DNA of 16,460 nucleotides from CAZEXD01 sp964516865 (GCA_964516865.1 CAZEXD010000012.1:1-16460); one strand, 5' to 3'; shown: positions 1 to 6,644, numbered from the stretch's first letter. The notes: generated by a model not told the origin, from the sequence alone. Made by a program: numbers and translations.

Positions 1-666
1 TTTTGGAATTGTTTTTCCATCTTTTTTGACTAATAGCGCACTAAATTCATCAATTTTTAATTTTGAATTTTGAGTTTTGAGTTTTTTTAGTAAAGCCGCG
101 ATTTGCCAATACTCTTGAGGAACAAATTTCTCCCTTTCTCTTTCTCGCTCTACAACCAATCTAACAGCGACTGATTGGACTCTGCCCGCAGAAAGTCCTT
201 TTGCGACCTTTTTCCACAAAAATGGCGATAATTTATATCCCACAATTCTGTCTAAAATTCTTCTCGCTTGCTGGCTATCAACCAAATTCATATCTATTGT
301 TCTCGGATTTTTTAGGGCTTGTTCAATGGCTGGTTTTGTAATTTCGTGAAAAACAATTCTTTTTGGCGCTTTTAAACCTAAAACTTCGCTCAAATGCCAG
401 GCGATTGCTTCGCCTTCTCTGTCTTCATCAGTAGCAAGGATGTTGGTCTCTGATTTTGCTGCCTCTTTTTTTAGCTCAGAAACAATTCTTTTGGCTTTTG
501 GGATAATAACATATTTTGGTTCAAAATTTTTTTCGATATTTATTCCAAGTTCATTTTTAGGTAAGTCTCTAATATGACCAAAAGAAGCAAGAATTTTGTA
601 TTTTTCTCCTAAAAATTTTTTAATTGTGAGTGCCTTCGTGGGACTTTCAACGATAATAAGCCGCAT
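1..666 (-). CDS. topA: DNA topoisomerase I, N-terminal part (cut by window edge)
   Basis: Type IA topoisomerase, which relaxes negatively supercoiled DNA by cutting one strand. The 222 codons visible run from the ATG at 666 to the window edge with no stop. The protein opens MRLIIVESPTKA, the classic TopA start with the Toprim glutamate (E7). The Toprim acidic triad region ATDEDREGEAIAWHL lies at about residues 78-92 (D80, D82, E84), followed by the conserved RRILDRIVGYKLSPFLW and GLSAGRVQSVAVRLV segments at about 135-171. The active-site tyrosine, expected near residue 300-320, is outside the window. An insert encoding LKTQNSKLKIDE (about 196-207) comes from a 7-base tandem repeat. It is the last gene of a minus-strand pth-dprA-topA run; the dprA-topA link is common in bacteria. 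No Shine-Dalgarno site is seen. Confidence 0.97.
   Translation of the reverse strand, partial: MRLIIVESPTKALTIKKFLGEKYKILASFGHIRDLPKNELGINIEKNFEPKYVIIPKAKRIVSELKKEAAKSETNILATDEDREGEAIAWHLSEVLGLKAPKRIVFHEITKPAIEQALKNPRTIDMNLVDSQQARRILDRIVGYKLSPFLWKKVAKGLSAGRVQSVAVRLVVEREREREKFVPQEYWQIAALLKKLKTQNSKLKIDEFSALLVKKDGKTIPK
61..81. repeat. 7-base tandem repeat inside topA
   Basis: Three consecutive heptamers, TTTTGAA, TTTTGAG and TTTTGAG, with degenerate units on both sides (TTTTTAA at 54-60). Read on the minus strand they encode part of LKTQNSKLKI, a hydrophilic insert between conserved TopA segments. Three heptamers make 21 bases, so the reading frame is kept. Confidence 0.8.
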
Positions 667-681
667 AAAATTTCTAATTTA

Positions 682-730
682 ATGTTAAATGTCAAATTTT
701 AGTCATTAGAAATTAGGAATTAGTCATTTA
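682..730. repeat. Degenerate 7-base-period array between dprA and topA
   Basis: Seven consecutive heptamers can be read: ATGTTAA, ATGTCAA, ATTTTAG, TCATTAG, AAATTAG, GAATTAG, TCATTTA. Most share a TTA or TTAG end. The array fills almost the whole dprA-topA gap and contains the dprA stop codon (728-730), so it may have set the present end of dprA. The core TAGTCATT occurs twice here (700-707 and 721-728) and again at 2346-2353. Confidence 0.65.
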
Positions 731-1618
731 ATGCCGTAAGGCATAAATGTTTCCTCCCAAATTTTGTACTTTTTCTTTTATTTCTAAAATCGCCAGAATG
801 CTCGCTACTTCTTGGGCGCTTAAGTGGGTTTTTTCTATTATTTTATCAATTGTTAGAGATTCTTCTGTGAGGGTGTTTAGAATTAAAATCTCCTTAGAAT
901 TTCCTCCTTCTTCACTTGTTTTTACTTTTGAGAAAGAGGGTGGTAAATTTAATTCTTGCAAAATGTCATTAACATTGTCAACTAATTTTGCTCCTTCTTT
1001 AATAAGTTTGTGACAGCCGAGAGAATTGAAAGAATAAATAGATCCTGGTACTGCAAATAATTTTTTATTCTGTTTTTTAGCATAATCAGCCGTAATTAAA
1101 GAACCAGATTTATTTTTTGCTTCTATAATTAAAACACCAAGAGAAATGCCGGCAATAATTCTATTTCTTTTTGGAAAACTGAATTTTGAGCCGGGCGTTC
1201 CCGGCGGGTATTCGGAAATTAGACAACCTCCAATTTCTAGTATTTTTTTAACCAAAGATAAATTAGATTGCGGATAAATGCTTTTTTCATCTAAGCCGGT
1301 TCCCAACACTGCAATTGTTTTTTTCTTTTTTTCAACACAAATTTGGTGAACAAAGGTGTCTATTCCCGGCGCTAGACCACTAACAATGGTAAGACCAGCA
1401 TCAAGGAGTTTCCCCACTATATCAAAAGTTACTTGTTTTCCGTACGCCGAATATTTTCTGGTACCAACCACCGCAAAACAATAGTTAGTAGCATCAAGAT
1501 TTCCTTTCACATATAAAACCTTTGGTGGATCACTGATTTTTCTAAGAAGAGCAGGGTAATCGTTATCATTTATTTTTATTTTTTTGATTTCCTCCATGAG
1601 TTTATTTATTATACTCAT
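728..1618 (-). CDS. dprA: DNA-processing protein DprA/Smf
   Basis: DprA binds incoming single-stranded DNA during natural transformation and loads RecA on it. The 296-residue protein has the Rossmann-like core (about 10-222) with the family signatures VVGTRKYSAYG (50-60), IVSGLAPGIDT (78-88), LISEYPPGT (133-141), FPKRNRIIAG (148-157) and SGSLITAD (171-178). A winged-helix domain follows at about 241-294. The ATG at 1618 overlaps the end of pth by 17 bases. A second ATG at 1597 (M8) lies 4 bases after the pth stop and would remove the overlap. Neither start has a Shine-Dalgarno site. ComEC, the DNA-uptake channel, is also in the window, so two parts of the transformation pathway are present. 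Confidence 0.96.
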   Translation of the reverse strand: MSIINKLMEEIKKIKINDNDYPALLRKISDPPKVLYVKGNLDATNYCFAVVGTRKYSAYGKQVTFDIVGKLLDAGLTIVSGLAPGIDTFVHQICVEKKKKTIAVLGTGLDEKSIYPQSNLSLVKKILEIGGCLISEYPPGTPGSKFSFPKRNRIIAGISLGVLIIEAKNKSGSLITADYAKKQNKKLFAVPGSIYSFNSLGCHKLIKEGAKLVDNVNDILQELNLPPSFSKVKTSEEGGNSKEILILNTLTEESLTIDKIIEKTHLSAQEVASILAILEIKEKVQNLGGNIYALRH

Positions 1619-2183
1619 TCATGGCTTTTTCTACCCCCTTATTTATTAAAACATTAATAATTTTAATTGTTTTTTCAATAACTTCTTTTATTTTTTCTTT
1701 TTCATCTTTTGAAAAGATTTTAATAACAAAATTTTTAAGATTTTCGGGCTTGCCATTTTCCGGCATAATTCCAATTCTCAATCTGATAAAATCATTAGTT
1801 TTAATTTTTTTTATAATTGACTCAACCCCTTTATGGCCGCCCGCCCCGCGATTTTTTACGATTTTTATTTTCCCTATTGGAAGATCAATATCGTCGTGAA
1901 TAATAATTAAATTTTCAATTTGCCATTCGCTATTTGTTATTAGTGAGTTAATTGCTTCGCCCGATTCATTCATAAATGTTTGGGGTTTGGCCAAGATAAC
2001 TTTTTTGCCGTTAATTTCTCCTTTGGAAATTTCTGCATTAAACTTTGATTGAAAATTAAATGACCCTGGCGGTTCCCCGAATTGAAAATTCGCGGCGATT
2101 TTATCGATCGCATTAAAGCCGACATTGTGCCGCGTATTTTTATATTTTTTTCCCGGATTGCCGAGGCCAACGATTAGTATCAA
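1602..2183 (-). CDS. pth: Peptidyl-tRNA hydrolase
   Basis: Frees tRNA from peptidyl-tRNAs dropped by stalled ribosomes. The 193-residue length is normal. Family motifs: ILIVGLGNPGKKYKNTRHNVG at the N-terminus (N9 and catalytic H19), KPQTFMNESG (66-75, with N72) and IIHDDIDLPIG (94-104, D97). The GAGGHKGVESI segment (113-123) has Lys118 where the E. coli enzyme has Asn114, a substrate-positioning residue. The start ATG at 2183 follows directly from the conserved N-terminus. It leads the minus-strand cluster with dprA and topA. No clear promoter or Shine-Dalgarno site was found upstream. Confidence 0.96.
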   Translation of the reverse strand: MILIVGLGNPGKKYKNTRHNVGFNAIDKIAANFQFGEPPGSFNFQSKFNAEISKGEINGKKVILAKPQTFMNESGEAINSLITNSEWQIENLIIIHDDIDLPIGKIKIVKNRGAGGHKGVESIIKKIKTNDFIRLRIGIMPENGKPENLKNFVIKIFSKDEKEKIKEVIEKTIKIINVLINKGVEKAMNEYNK

Positions 2184-2187
2184 TTTA

Positions 2188-2208
2188 GTTTTTGGTTTTT
2201 GGTTTGTG
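2188..2208. repeat. 7-base tandem repeat upstream of pth
   Basis: Three adjacent heptamers, GTTTTTG, GTTTTTG and GTTTGTG, five bases outside the pth start codon. They occupy the place where a pth leader or ribosome binding site would lie. Confidence 0.7.
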
Positions 2209-2417
2209 GCAGTCAGTTTGCTCCCAGGGTTTTAGTGTTTAGTCAACATGTTTAGAAGGTTTACCGACTGACGACCCTTAACTTTTGGCTAAACTAACTG
2301 CTTCAAACTCTTAACCATTAACTATTTTTATTTTGTCATTTTTATTAGTCATTGGCAAGAAAAAACTGGATTTTTCTTAAAAATTATTGTAATCTAATAA
2401 TTATCTTTCCGCCGAAG
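2209..2417. other. Divergent intergenic spacer, no gene recognised
   Basis: No tRNA, protein or known riboswitch was recognised. It contains more degenerate 7-base units (for example GTTTTAG-TGTTTAG near 2228, and TTAACCA-TTAACTA near 2311), a third TAGTCATT core (2346-2353), and an 8-base inverted repeat AAGAAAAA (2357-2364) / TTTTTCTT (2371-2378) around ACTGGA. The promoters for pth (leftward) and the 2436-2824 unit (rightward) must lie here or nearby, but no convincing -35/-10 pair was found. Confidence 0.5.
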
Positions 2418-2453
2418 AAAGGAGGTGGCTTGCTAATGGCGCGGAAGAGGTAG
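2418..2453 (+). CDS. Five-codon leader ORF (MARKR) with strong Shine-Dalgarno site
   Basis: AAAGGAGGT at 2418-2426 is nearly a full anti-Shine-Dalgarno complement. It lies 9 bases before an ATG at 2436 that opens MARKR followed by TAG (2451-2453). This is the strongest ribosome binding site in the window, yet it serves only five codons, three of them basic. It precedes the 90-residue arginine-rich ORF by about 100 bases, which suggests a leader peptide or a translation-dependent control site. It may instead be a chance ATG behind a site with another use. The entry covers the site plus the ORF; the ORF itself is 2436-2453. Confidence 0.4.
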   Translation, partial: KGGGLLMARKR

Positions 2454-2506
2454 TTCTTTTATAACGGGGAGGGAAAAAGGAGACAAAAGTCCCAAAAGAT
2501 AGTCAG

Positions 2507-2548
2507 ATGATCAGTAACATCGCTTTAGATCAAGGATCAAGGAGTTAG
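2507..2548 (+). CDS. Possible 13-residue mini-ORF just before the orphan gene
   Basis: ATG at 2507 opens MISNIALDQGSRS and stops at TAG 2546-2548, three bases before the ATG at 2552. The close stop-to-start spacing would fit translational coupling. The mini-ORF has no good Shine-Dalgarno site of its own, and its last codons overlap the AAGGAG site of the next gene. It may be chance. Confidence 0.2.
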   Translation: MISNIALDQGSRS

Positions 2549-2551
2549 GAA

Positions 2552-2824
2552 ATGGAAGCCTTCCCGGTTAGGTCTTGGTCAGATCTTAACCCACAAGAAA
2601 GGGCATTCGTCCTTCAAGAAGGACCAGGCCCGAGGGACAACGGTGCGGTGAGAGACTTTCACCGCGCTTTTCGCGACAGATTTGGCGGCGATGGCAGGAT
2701 TTCTCTTGAGGTCATGAGGCAAATTTTGACCAGAGCTAAGCGGGAAAGGAAAAGAAACTCCAGGAGCAGAAGGGAGAGGAGAAAGTCTGACGTTCCGAAT
2801 CATCGGAGAGTTCTGTGTCGTTAA
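2552..2824 (+). CDS. Hypothetical arginine-rich 90-residue protein
   Basis: Not recognised. The start ATG has a clear AAGGAG site (2539-2544) 7 bases upstream, and the gene is followed 8 bases later by a strong terminator, so it looks like a real, independently transcribed small gene. The N-terminal two thirds are mixed and probably folded (for example DFHRAFRDRFGGDGRISLEV at about 35-54). The C-terminal third is very basic (RAKRERKRNSRSRRERRK), as in nucleic-acid-binding tails. No signal peptide or membrane segment. Base composition is visibly GC-richer than the neighbours, with AGG/AGA and CGC codons common, unlike the AT-rich housekeeping genes. Recent acquisition, or selection on a highly expressed small gene, are both possible. 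Confidence 0.65.
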   Translation: MEAFPVRSWSDLNPQERAFVLQEGPGPRDNGAVRDFHRAFRDRFGGDGRISLEVMRQILTRAKRERKRNSRSRRERRKSDVPNHRRVLCR

Positions 2825-2832
2825 CTCTCCCT

Positions 2833-2862
2833 GGGTTGCCGTTAGCGGCAACCCTTTTATTT
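2833..2862 (+). terminator. Rho-independent terminator after the orphan gene
   Basis: Perfect 9-base stem GGGTTGCCG (2833-2841) / CGGCAACCC (2846-2854) with a TTAG tetraloop, followed by TTTTATTT (2855-2862). It separates the 2436-2824 unit from lepB. Confidence 0.9.
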
Positions 2863-2869
2863 CAGGCGC

Positions 2870-2897
2870 TTGCGAATATTTAAAATTTTAGTATAAT
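2870..2897 (+). promoter_or_regulatory. Sigma70-type promoter for lepB and downstream genes
   Basis: TTGCGA (2870-2875), a 16-base spacer, then a perfect TATAAT (2892-2897). Transcription would begin near 2904, leaving a leader of about 55 bases before lepB. It lies just after the preceding terminator, as expected for a new unit. Confidence 0.7.
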
Positions 2898-2958
2898 TAT
2901 TAATATAAATCTTTAAAAAAGAAAATATTATTAATTTCTTTTTAAAATCTAAAATTAA

Positions 2959-3507
2959 ATGAACAAAAAAATTTTTTTTATCTGGGAAATAATAAAATTA
3001 TTCGTGATGTCATTGGCGATAGTAATTCCTATTCGTTATTTTTTATTTCAACCTTTTGTTGTAAAAGGCGATTCTATGTTACCCAATTTTAATTCCGGCG
3101 ATTATTTAATTGTTGATGAAATTTCTTATCGTTTTAAAAATCCGGAAAGAGGCGATGTAATTGTTTTCAAATATCCTCAAAACCCATCCTACCGCTTTAT
3201 AAAAAGAATTATTGGTTTACCGGGAGAAACAATTGAAATTAAAAATAACGAAGTGGCGGTTTATTCCAAAGATGAACAAAAACAAATTTTAAATGAAACG
3301 CTTTATATTCCCGATTCAAAAAAAACCTACGGCGATATAAGAATTAAGCTAAAAGAAAACGAATACTTTGTATTGGGCGACAACAGGCCCTATTCCTCTG
3401 ATTCTCGAAGTTGGGGGCCATTGCCAAAGGAAAATATTATCGGCAAGGTTTTTATTCGATTATTTCCTTTTGGTGCGATTGACTTGATTGGAAATCCGAA
3501 TTATTAA
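2959..3507 (+). CDS. lepB: Signal peptidase I
   Basis: Membrane-anchored serine protease that removes signal peptides from exported proteins. The 182-residue protein has one N-terminal membrane helix (about 8-30). The catalytic region is VKGDSMLPNF, with nucleophile Ser39. Box D is YRFIKRIIGLPGE, with general-base Lys82. The C-terminal box E is LGDNRPYSSDSRSWG. The length suits a minimal Gram-positive-type enzyme with one membrane helix. No Shine-Dalgarno site precedes the ATG. It is the first gene after the promoter at 2870-2897 and is followed by hisS after 75 bases with no terminator. Confidence 0.97.
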   Translation: MNKKIFFIWEIIKLFVMSLAIVIPIRYFLFQPFVVKGDSMLPNFNSGDYLIVDEISYRFKNPERGDVIVFKYPQNPSYRFIKRIIGLPGETIEIKNNEVAVYSKDEQKQILNETLYIPDSKKTYGDIRIKLKENEYFVLGDNRPYSSDSRSWGPLPKENIIGKVFIRLFPFGAIDLIGNPNY

Positions 3508-3537
3508 TATTTTTCCGAATTTAGGCAGATTCCCTAT

Positions 3538-3551
3538 TAATTTGTAATTTG
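3538..3551. repeat. Pair of 7-base units in the lepB-hisS gap
   Basis: Two exact TAATTTG heptamers side by side, followed by degenerate units (AAATATT, TGTAATT). They lie in the 75-base lepB-hisS spacer and match the period-7 arrays elsewhere in the window. Confidence 0.5.
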
Positions 3552-3582
3552 AAATATTTGTAATTAAGAAGAGAATAAAACG

Positions 3583-4869
3583 ATGAAAAAAATAAAGTTT
3601 CAAAGCTTGACAGGAATGCATGACATTTTGCCGGAAGACCAAAGATATTTTCAAAAAGTTTACAAAGCAGGAGAAAGCGTTGCCAATTTTTATAGTTTTG
3701 AAAAAATTGATACGCCAATTATTGAAAATGCGGAAATTTTTTATAAAGGAACCGGTATAGACACTGAGATTGTAGAAAAACAAATGTATACCTTTAGAAC
3801 AAAAAGCGGAGAGTTAGTAACCTTAAGACCAGAATGGACGCCTTCTATTGTCAGAAGCTATATTGAGCATGGAATGCAATCTCTTCCGCAGCCGGTTAAA
3901 TTGTGGTATTATGGACCTTGTTTCCGCTATGAAAGACCGCAGGCAGGAAGGTACAGGCAATTTTATCAACTGGGCTTTGAGGTTTTGGGAGATAAAAATC
4001 CCGCGATTGATAGCCAACTTATTCAAATCGCTTTTGATGTTTTGAAGGAATGCCATTTTAAAAATTTAATCATAGAGATAAACAGCATTGGCGATTCGGA
4101 GTGTCGACCATATTTTAAAAAGATTTTGACAAATTACTTCAAGACGAAAAGAGGTTCTTTATGTGTTGATTGCCAAAGAAGGTTGAAATTTAATCCTTTA
4201 AGAATATTGGATTGTAAACAGGAAAAATGCCAGACAGTTAAATCTGAAGCGCCTCAAATAATAGACCATCTTTGCGAAAACTGTCATAATCACTTTAAAC
4301 AGGTTTTAGAGTTTTTAGACGAAGCCGAAATACCTTATACTCTAAATCCCTATTTGGTGAGAGGATTGGATTATTATACAAAAACTGTTTTTGAAGTATT
4401 TATTGATACACCGGAAGGAAGAACGCAGGGCGCTTTAATGGGCGGCGGAAGATATGATAATTTGGTTAAAATGTTGGGCGGTCGCGATACGTCGGGTTGT
4501 GGGGTTGCTGGTGGCGTAGAAAGAATAGTGAATTTACTAAAAACAACAAAAACAAAAACAACAAAACAAGATGAAGGGAAAATATTTTTAGCCCAACTTG
4601 GCGAACTGGCGAAGAAAAAAAGTCTAAAATTACTTGAAGAGTTTAGAAGAGCCAAGATAGCGGTAAGCGAATCTTTGTCAAAAGATTCTTTAAAACCCCA
4701 ACTTAAATTAGCAAATAAATTGGGGATTAAATATGTTTTAATATTCGGACAAAAGGAAGCGCTGAACAATGAAATTATTTTAAAAGATATGGAAAGCGGT
4801 AATCAGGAAACCCTAAAATTAAAAATAGTGGTCGAAGAAATGAAAAAAAGATTACAAACCTTAAAATAA
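3583..4869 (+). CDS. hisS: Histidyl-tRNA synthetase
   Basis: Class II aminoacyl-tRNA synthetase charging tRNA-His. The 428-residue protein has an N-terminal GMHDILPED, LRPEWTPSIVR (81-91), motif 2 FRYERPQAGRYRQF (114-127), the histidine-specific RGLDYYT (260-266), MGGGRYDNL (286-294) and motif 3 GGVERIVNLL (310-319). The C-terminal anticodon-binding domain spans about 333-425. Trp85 replaces the usual Gly of the RPEGT motif, while the histidine-contacting Glu and Thr are kept. The insertion domain carries six cysteines in pairs (C194/C197, C211/C216, C231/C234), which suggests a zinc site. A short KTTKTKTTKQ linker (320-329), from an AAAACAAC-rich stretch, separates catalytic and anticodon domains. 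The ATG at 3583 has only a weak purine-rich site upstream. Confidence 0.98.
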   Translation: MKKIKFQSLTGMHDILPEDQRYFQKVYKAGESVANFYSFEKIDTPIIENAEIFYKGTGIDTEIVEKQMYTFRTKSGELVTLRPEWTPSIVRSYIEHGMQSLPQPVKLWYYGPCFRYERPQAGRYRQFYQLGFEVLGDKNPAIDSQLIQIAFDVLKECHFKNLIIEINSIGDSECRPYFKKILTNYFKTKRGSLCVDCQRRLKFNPLRILDCKQEKCQTVKSEAPQIIDHLCENCHNHFKQVLEFLDEAEIPYTLNPYLVRGLDYYTKTVFEVFIDTPEGRTQGALMGGGRYDNLVKMLGGRDTSGCGVAGGVERIVNLLKTTKTKTTKQDEGKIFLAQLGELAKKKSLKLLEEFRRAKIAVSESLSKDSLKPQLKLANKLGIKYVLIFGQKEALNNEIILKDMESGNQETLKLKIVVEEMKKRLQTLK

Positions 4870-4879
4870 AAAAATTAAA

Positions 4880-5098
4880 ATGGCAGTAGAAGTTAGAAAA
4901 AATGAAAAAGAAAACTCTCAATCGCTGATTCATCGTTTTACAAAAGCAGTTCGGCAAAGCGGCATTTTGTTAGAAATGCGCAAAAGACAGTTTCATAATA
5001 GAAGGAAAAGCAATTTAGCCAAAAAGAAATCAGCGTTAAGAAGAGAAGAAATTAAAAAAGAGAAAATGTTGGAATATAAAATGAGCAAGCCTCAGTAA
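4880..5098 (+). CDS. rpsU: 30S ribosomal protein bS21
   Basis: Small basic ribosomal protein of 72 residues. The core matches bS21: VEVRKNE, then IHRFTKAVRQSGILLEMRKRQFH, then a run of Arg/Lys. It starts 10 bases after hisS with no Shine-Dalgarno site. The rpsU-yqeY pairing seen here is a widely conserved neighbourhood, which supports both calls. Confidence 0.95.
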   Translation: MAVEVRKNEKENSQSLIHRFTKAVRQSGILLEMRKRQFHNRRKSNLAKKKSALRREEIKKEKMLEYKMSKPQ

Positions 5099-5151
5099 TC
5101 AACAAATATTTGTTGATGAACATCCGTTTAGAAAAAATTTGTAATTTATCT

Positions 5152-5670
5152 ATGTTAAAAGAACAAATTCAAAAAGAAATCAATCAAGCGATAAAAGAAG
5201 GCGATGATTTAACTTGCAATGCTTTAAGAATGCTTTCTGCCTCTATTGTTTTAAAAGAAAAAGAAAAAAGATATAAAATTTCCAAAAAAGAACAAAATTT
5301 AAGCGAAAAAGAATTAAATGAAAAATCCCAATTAACCGACGAGGAAGTAATTGAAGTTATTGTTTCGGAAATAAAAAAAAGAAAAGATGCTATTGCTTTG
5401 TATGAACAGGGCAAAAGACCGGAGTTGGCAGAAAAGGAGCGAAAAGAAATTGAAGTTTTAAAAAAATACTTGCCCGAGCAACTATCAGAAGAAGAGTTAA
5501 AAAAGTTGGTTCAAGAATCAATTGAAAAAGTAAGGGGACCCAAGGAGTTCCTCGAAATAAAAGATATGGGCAAGGTGATGGCTGACTTAATGCCCAAAAT
5601 CAAGGGGAGGGCAGATAGCGGATTGGTGAGTAAAATGGTAAAAGAATTGCTTTCTCCAAAGGTCGAATAA
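5152..5670 (+). CDS. yqeY: GatB/YqeY domain protein
   Basis: YqeY-family protein, related to the tail domain of the GatB subunit of the tRNA amidotransferase; its own role is poorly known. The start at ATG 5152 gives 172 residues and the typical opening MLKEQIQKEINQAIKEGD. Upstream in-frame TTG/ATG codons at 5110-5116 would add up to 14 residues that do not fit the family. Family motifs: NALRMLSAS (about 23-31), LKKYLPEQLSEEEL (about 103-116) and GKVMADLMPKIKGRADSGLV (140-159). It is longer than the usual ~148 residues because of a charged segment at about 38-62. The last codons and stop are tandemly duplicated. Sits in the hisS-rpsU-yqeY run. Confidence 0.93.
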   Translation: MLKEQIQKEINQAIKEGDDLTCNALRMLSASIVLKEKEKRYKISKKEQNLSEKELNEKSQLTDEEVIEVIVSEIKKRKDAIALYEQGKRPELAEKERKEIEVLKKYLPEQLSEEELKKLVQESIEKVRGPKEFLEIKDMGKVMADLMPKIKGRADSGLVSKMVKELLSPKVE

Positions 5671-5682
5671 AAGGTCGAATAA
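5659..5682 (+). repeat. 12-base tandem duplication covering the yqeY stop
   Basis: AAGGTCGAATAA occurs at 5659-5670 and again immediately at 5671-5682, in the same frame. The gene therefore ends KVE-stop-KVE-stop. The second copy acts as a backup stop three codons downstream. Confidence 0.9.
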
Positions 5683-5699
5683 AAAATAAAATAAAAATT

Positions 5700-6287
5700 A
5701 TGCAAAAATTACACCCTAAAGCAGTTTGGTTATTTTTTGTCCAATTTATAATCCGTGGTTTTATTGTTTTTTTGTTTGTAAGTCTTTGGTTGTTGCCGTT
5801 TTTCCTTACCTTCGTTTTCAAGGGGGCAACTATTACAGTTATGAACGAAACCAAATATTATCCACCAACTGAACCAGAAATTGAGCGAGGATACCTTTCG
5901 CTGACATTTTTTCTGTATATAGTTTTTATTATTGTTTATGTTGTTTTTTGTTGGATTTGGGCAAAATTAACTTATCGCTATTGGAAATACGAGCTCGCCG
6001 AGGATGCTTTTAAAAAAGAATGTGGAGTAATTTGGAAGAAATATGTCTCCATTCCCTACGAGAGGATTCAGAACGTTGATATTTATAGAGGGGTTTTTGC
6101 CAGAATTTTAGGATTAAGCGATCTTCAAGTTCAGACAGCCGGTTATAGCGCTATTTCCACTAAAAGAGGAATCGTTGGTATGAATGCGGAAGGTCGTTTG
6201 CTCGGGCTTGATAAAAATACTGCCGAACAACTAAGAGAAGAATTAATAAAGAGAGCAAAAGAGGCAAAACAAGGATTAGGATTATAA
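5700..6287 (+). CDS. Membrane protein with bacterial PH domain (YdbS-like, bPH2)
   Basis: The 195-residue protein has two strongly hydrophobic stretches (about 9-42 and 65-92), then a soluble bacterial PH-like domain (about 97-180). The key pattern is the bPH2/DUF304 signature: YELAEDAFKKECGVIWKK, IPYERIQNVDIYRGVFAR and LGLSDLQVQTAG. Such proteins sit in the cytoplasmic membrane; their ligand is unknown. The C-terminus is charged and probably helical. The ATG at 5700 lies 29 bases after yqeY and has no Shine-Dalgarno site. It appears to be the last gene of the lepB-to-PH run, closed by the terminator at 6314-6336. Confidence 0.85.
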   Translation: MQKLHPKAVWLFFVQFIIRGFIVFLFVSLWLLPFFLTFVFKGATITVMNETKYYPPTEPEIERGYLSLTFFLYIVFIIVYVVFCWIWAKLTYRYWKYELAEDAFKKECGVIWKKYVSIPYERIQNVDIYRGVFARILGLSDLQVQTAGYSAISTKRGIVGMNAEGRLLGLDKNTAEQLREELIKRAKEAKQGLGL

Positions 6288-6313
6288 GATTATATAAAAG
6301 GATTATAATAAAA

Positions 6314-6336
6314 AAAACCGCTGCAAGGCGGTTTTT
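6314..6336 (+). terminator. Rho-independent terminator after the PH-domain gene
   Basis: Stem AAAACCGC (6314-6321) / GCGGTTTT (6328-6335), loop TGCAAG, ending in a run of five T (6332-6336). The A-run on the other side means it could also act leftward. Confidence 0.85.
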
Positions 6337-6428
6337 GGTTTCGCGACAAACGTTTCACAAACAAAACTAACTGCGAACCCATTAACGAAGAAAATGGTTG
6401 GTTCTGTAAAGAGAATTAGCCCGGGATT

Positions 6429-6620
6429 ATGACGCCACCTTGTCTGGTCCGGTTGCGGTTAGTTCAAACGGGGCGACCAAGAAGGCATCGGGAGCAATCA
6501 AGCGACTGCCTTGCGACCAGCATTTCTGGTCACAAAGGGCGGGAAATTGCCGCACCAATGGTCCGCGCGGACGCTTTCACAACGGTTCTTCTTTCTGTTA
6601 AAGGAACTGCCACTGCTTAA
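6429..6620 (+). CDS. Doubtful 63-residue ORF in the GC-richer island
   Basis: Opens MTPPCLVRLRLVQTGRPRRH and ends in a milder segment with TTVLLSVKGTATA. There is no Shine-Dalgarno site. Its ATG overlaps (ATGA) the stop of a 12-codon ORF starting at 6394 (MVGSVKRISPGL), which could allow translational coupling. Against it: a second frame is open for nearly as long over the same bases, the protein matches nothing I know, and the stop lies inside the terminator stem. An RNA gene is at least as likely. Confidence 0.2.
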   Translation: MTPPCLVRLRLVQTGRPRRHREQSSDCLATSISGHKGREIAAPMVRADAFTTVLLSVKGTATA

Positions 6621-6644
6621 CATTTAGGTGGATGTTAATTTTTT
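6617..6644 (+). terminator. AT-rich rho-independent terminator closing the island
   Basis: Perfect 7-base stem TTAACAT (6617-6623) / ATGTTAA (6632-6638) with loop TTAGGTGG, then six T (6639-6644). The stem is weak, but the geometry is right and it falls where the GC-richer stretch ends. Confidence 0.6.

Noticed and set aside
2579..2851. Minus-strand 90-residue ORF opposite the orphan gene
   Set aside because: It is antisense to the ORF with the good ribosome site, and it would start inside the terminator stem.
5110..5151. Upstream TTG/ATG starts of YqeY
   Set aside because: The family N-terminus begins at the ATG at 5152; the extra 14 residues do not resemble YqeY.
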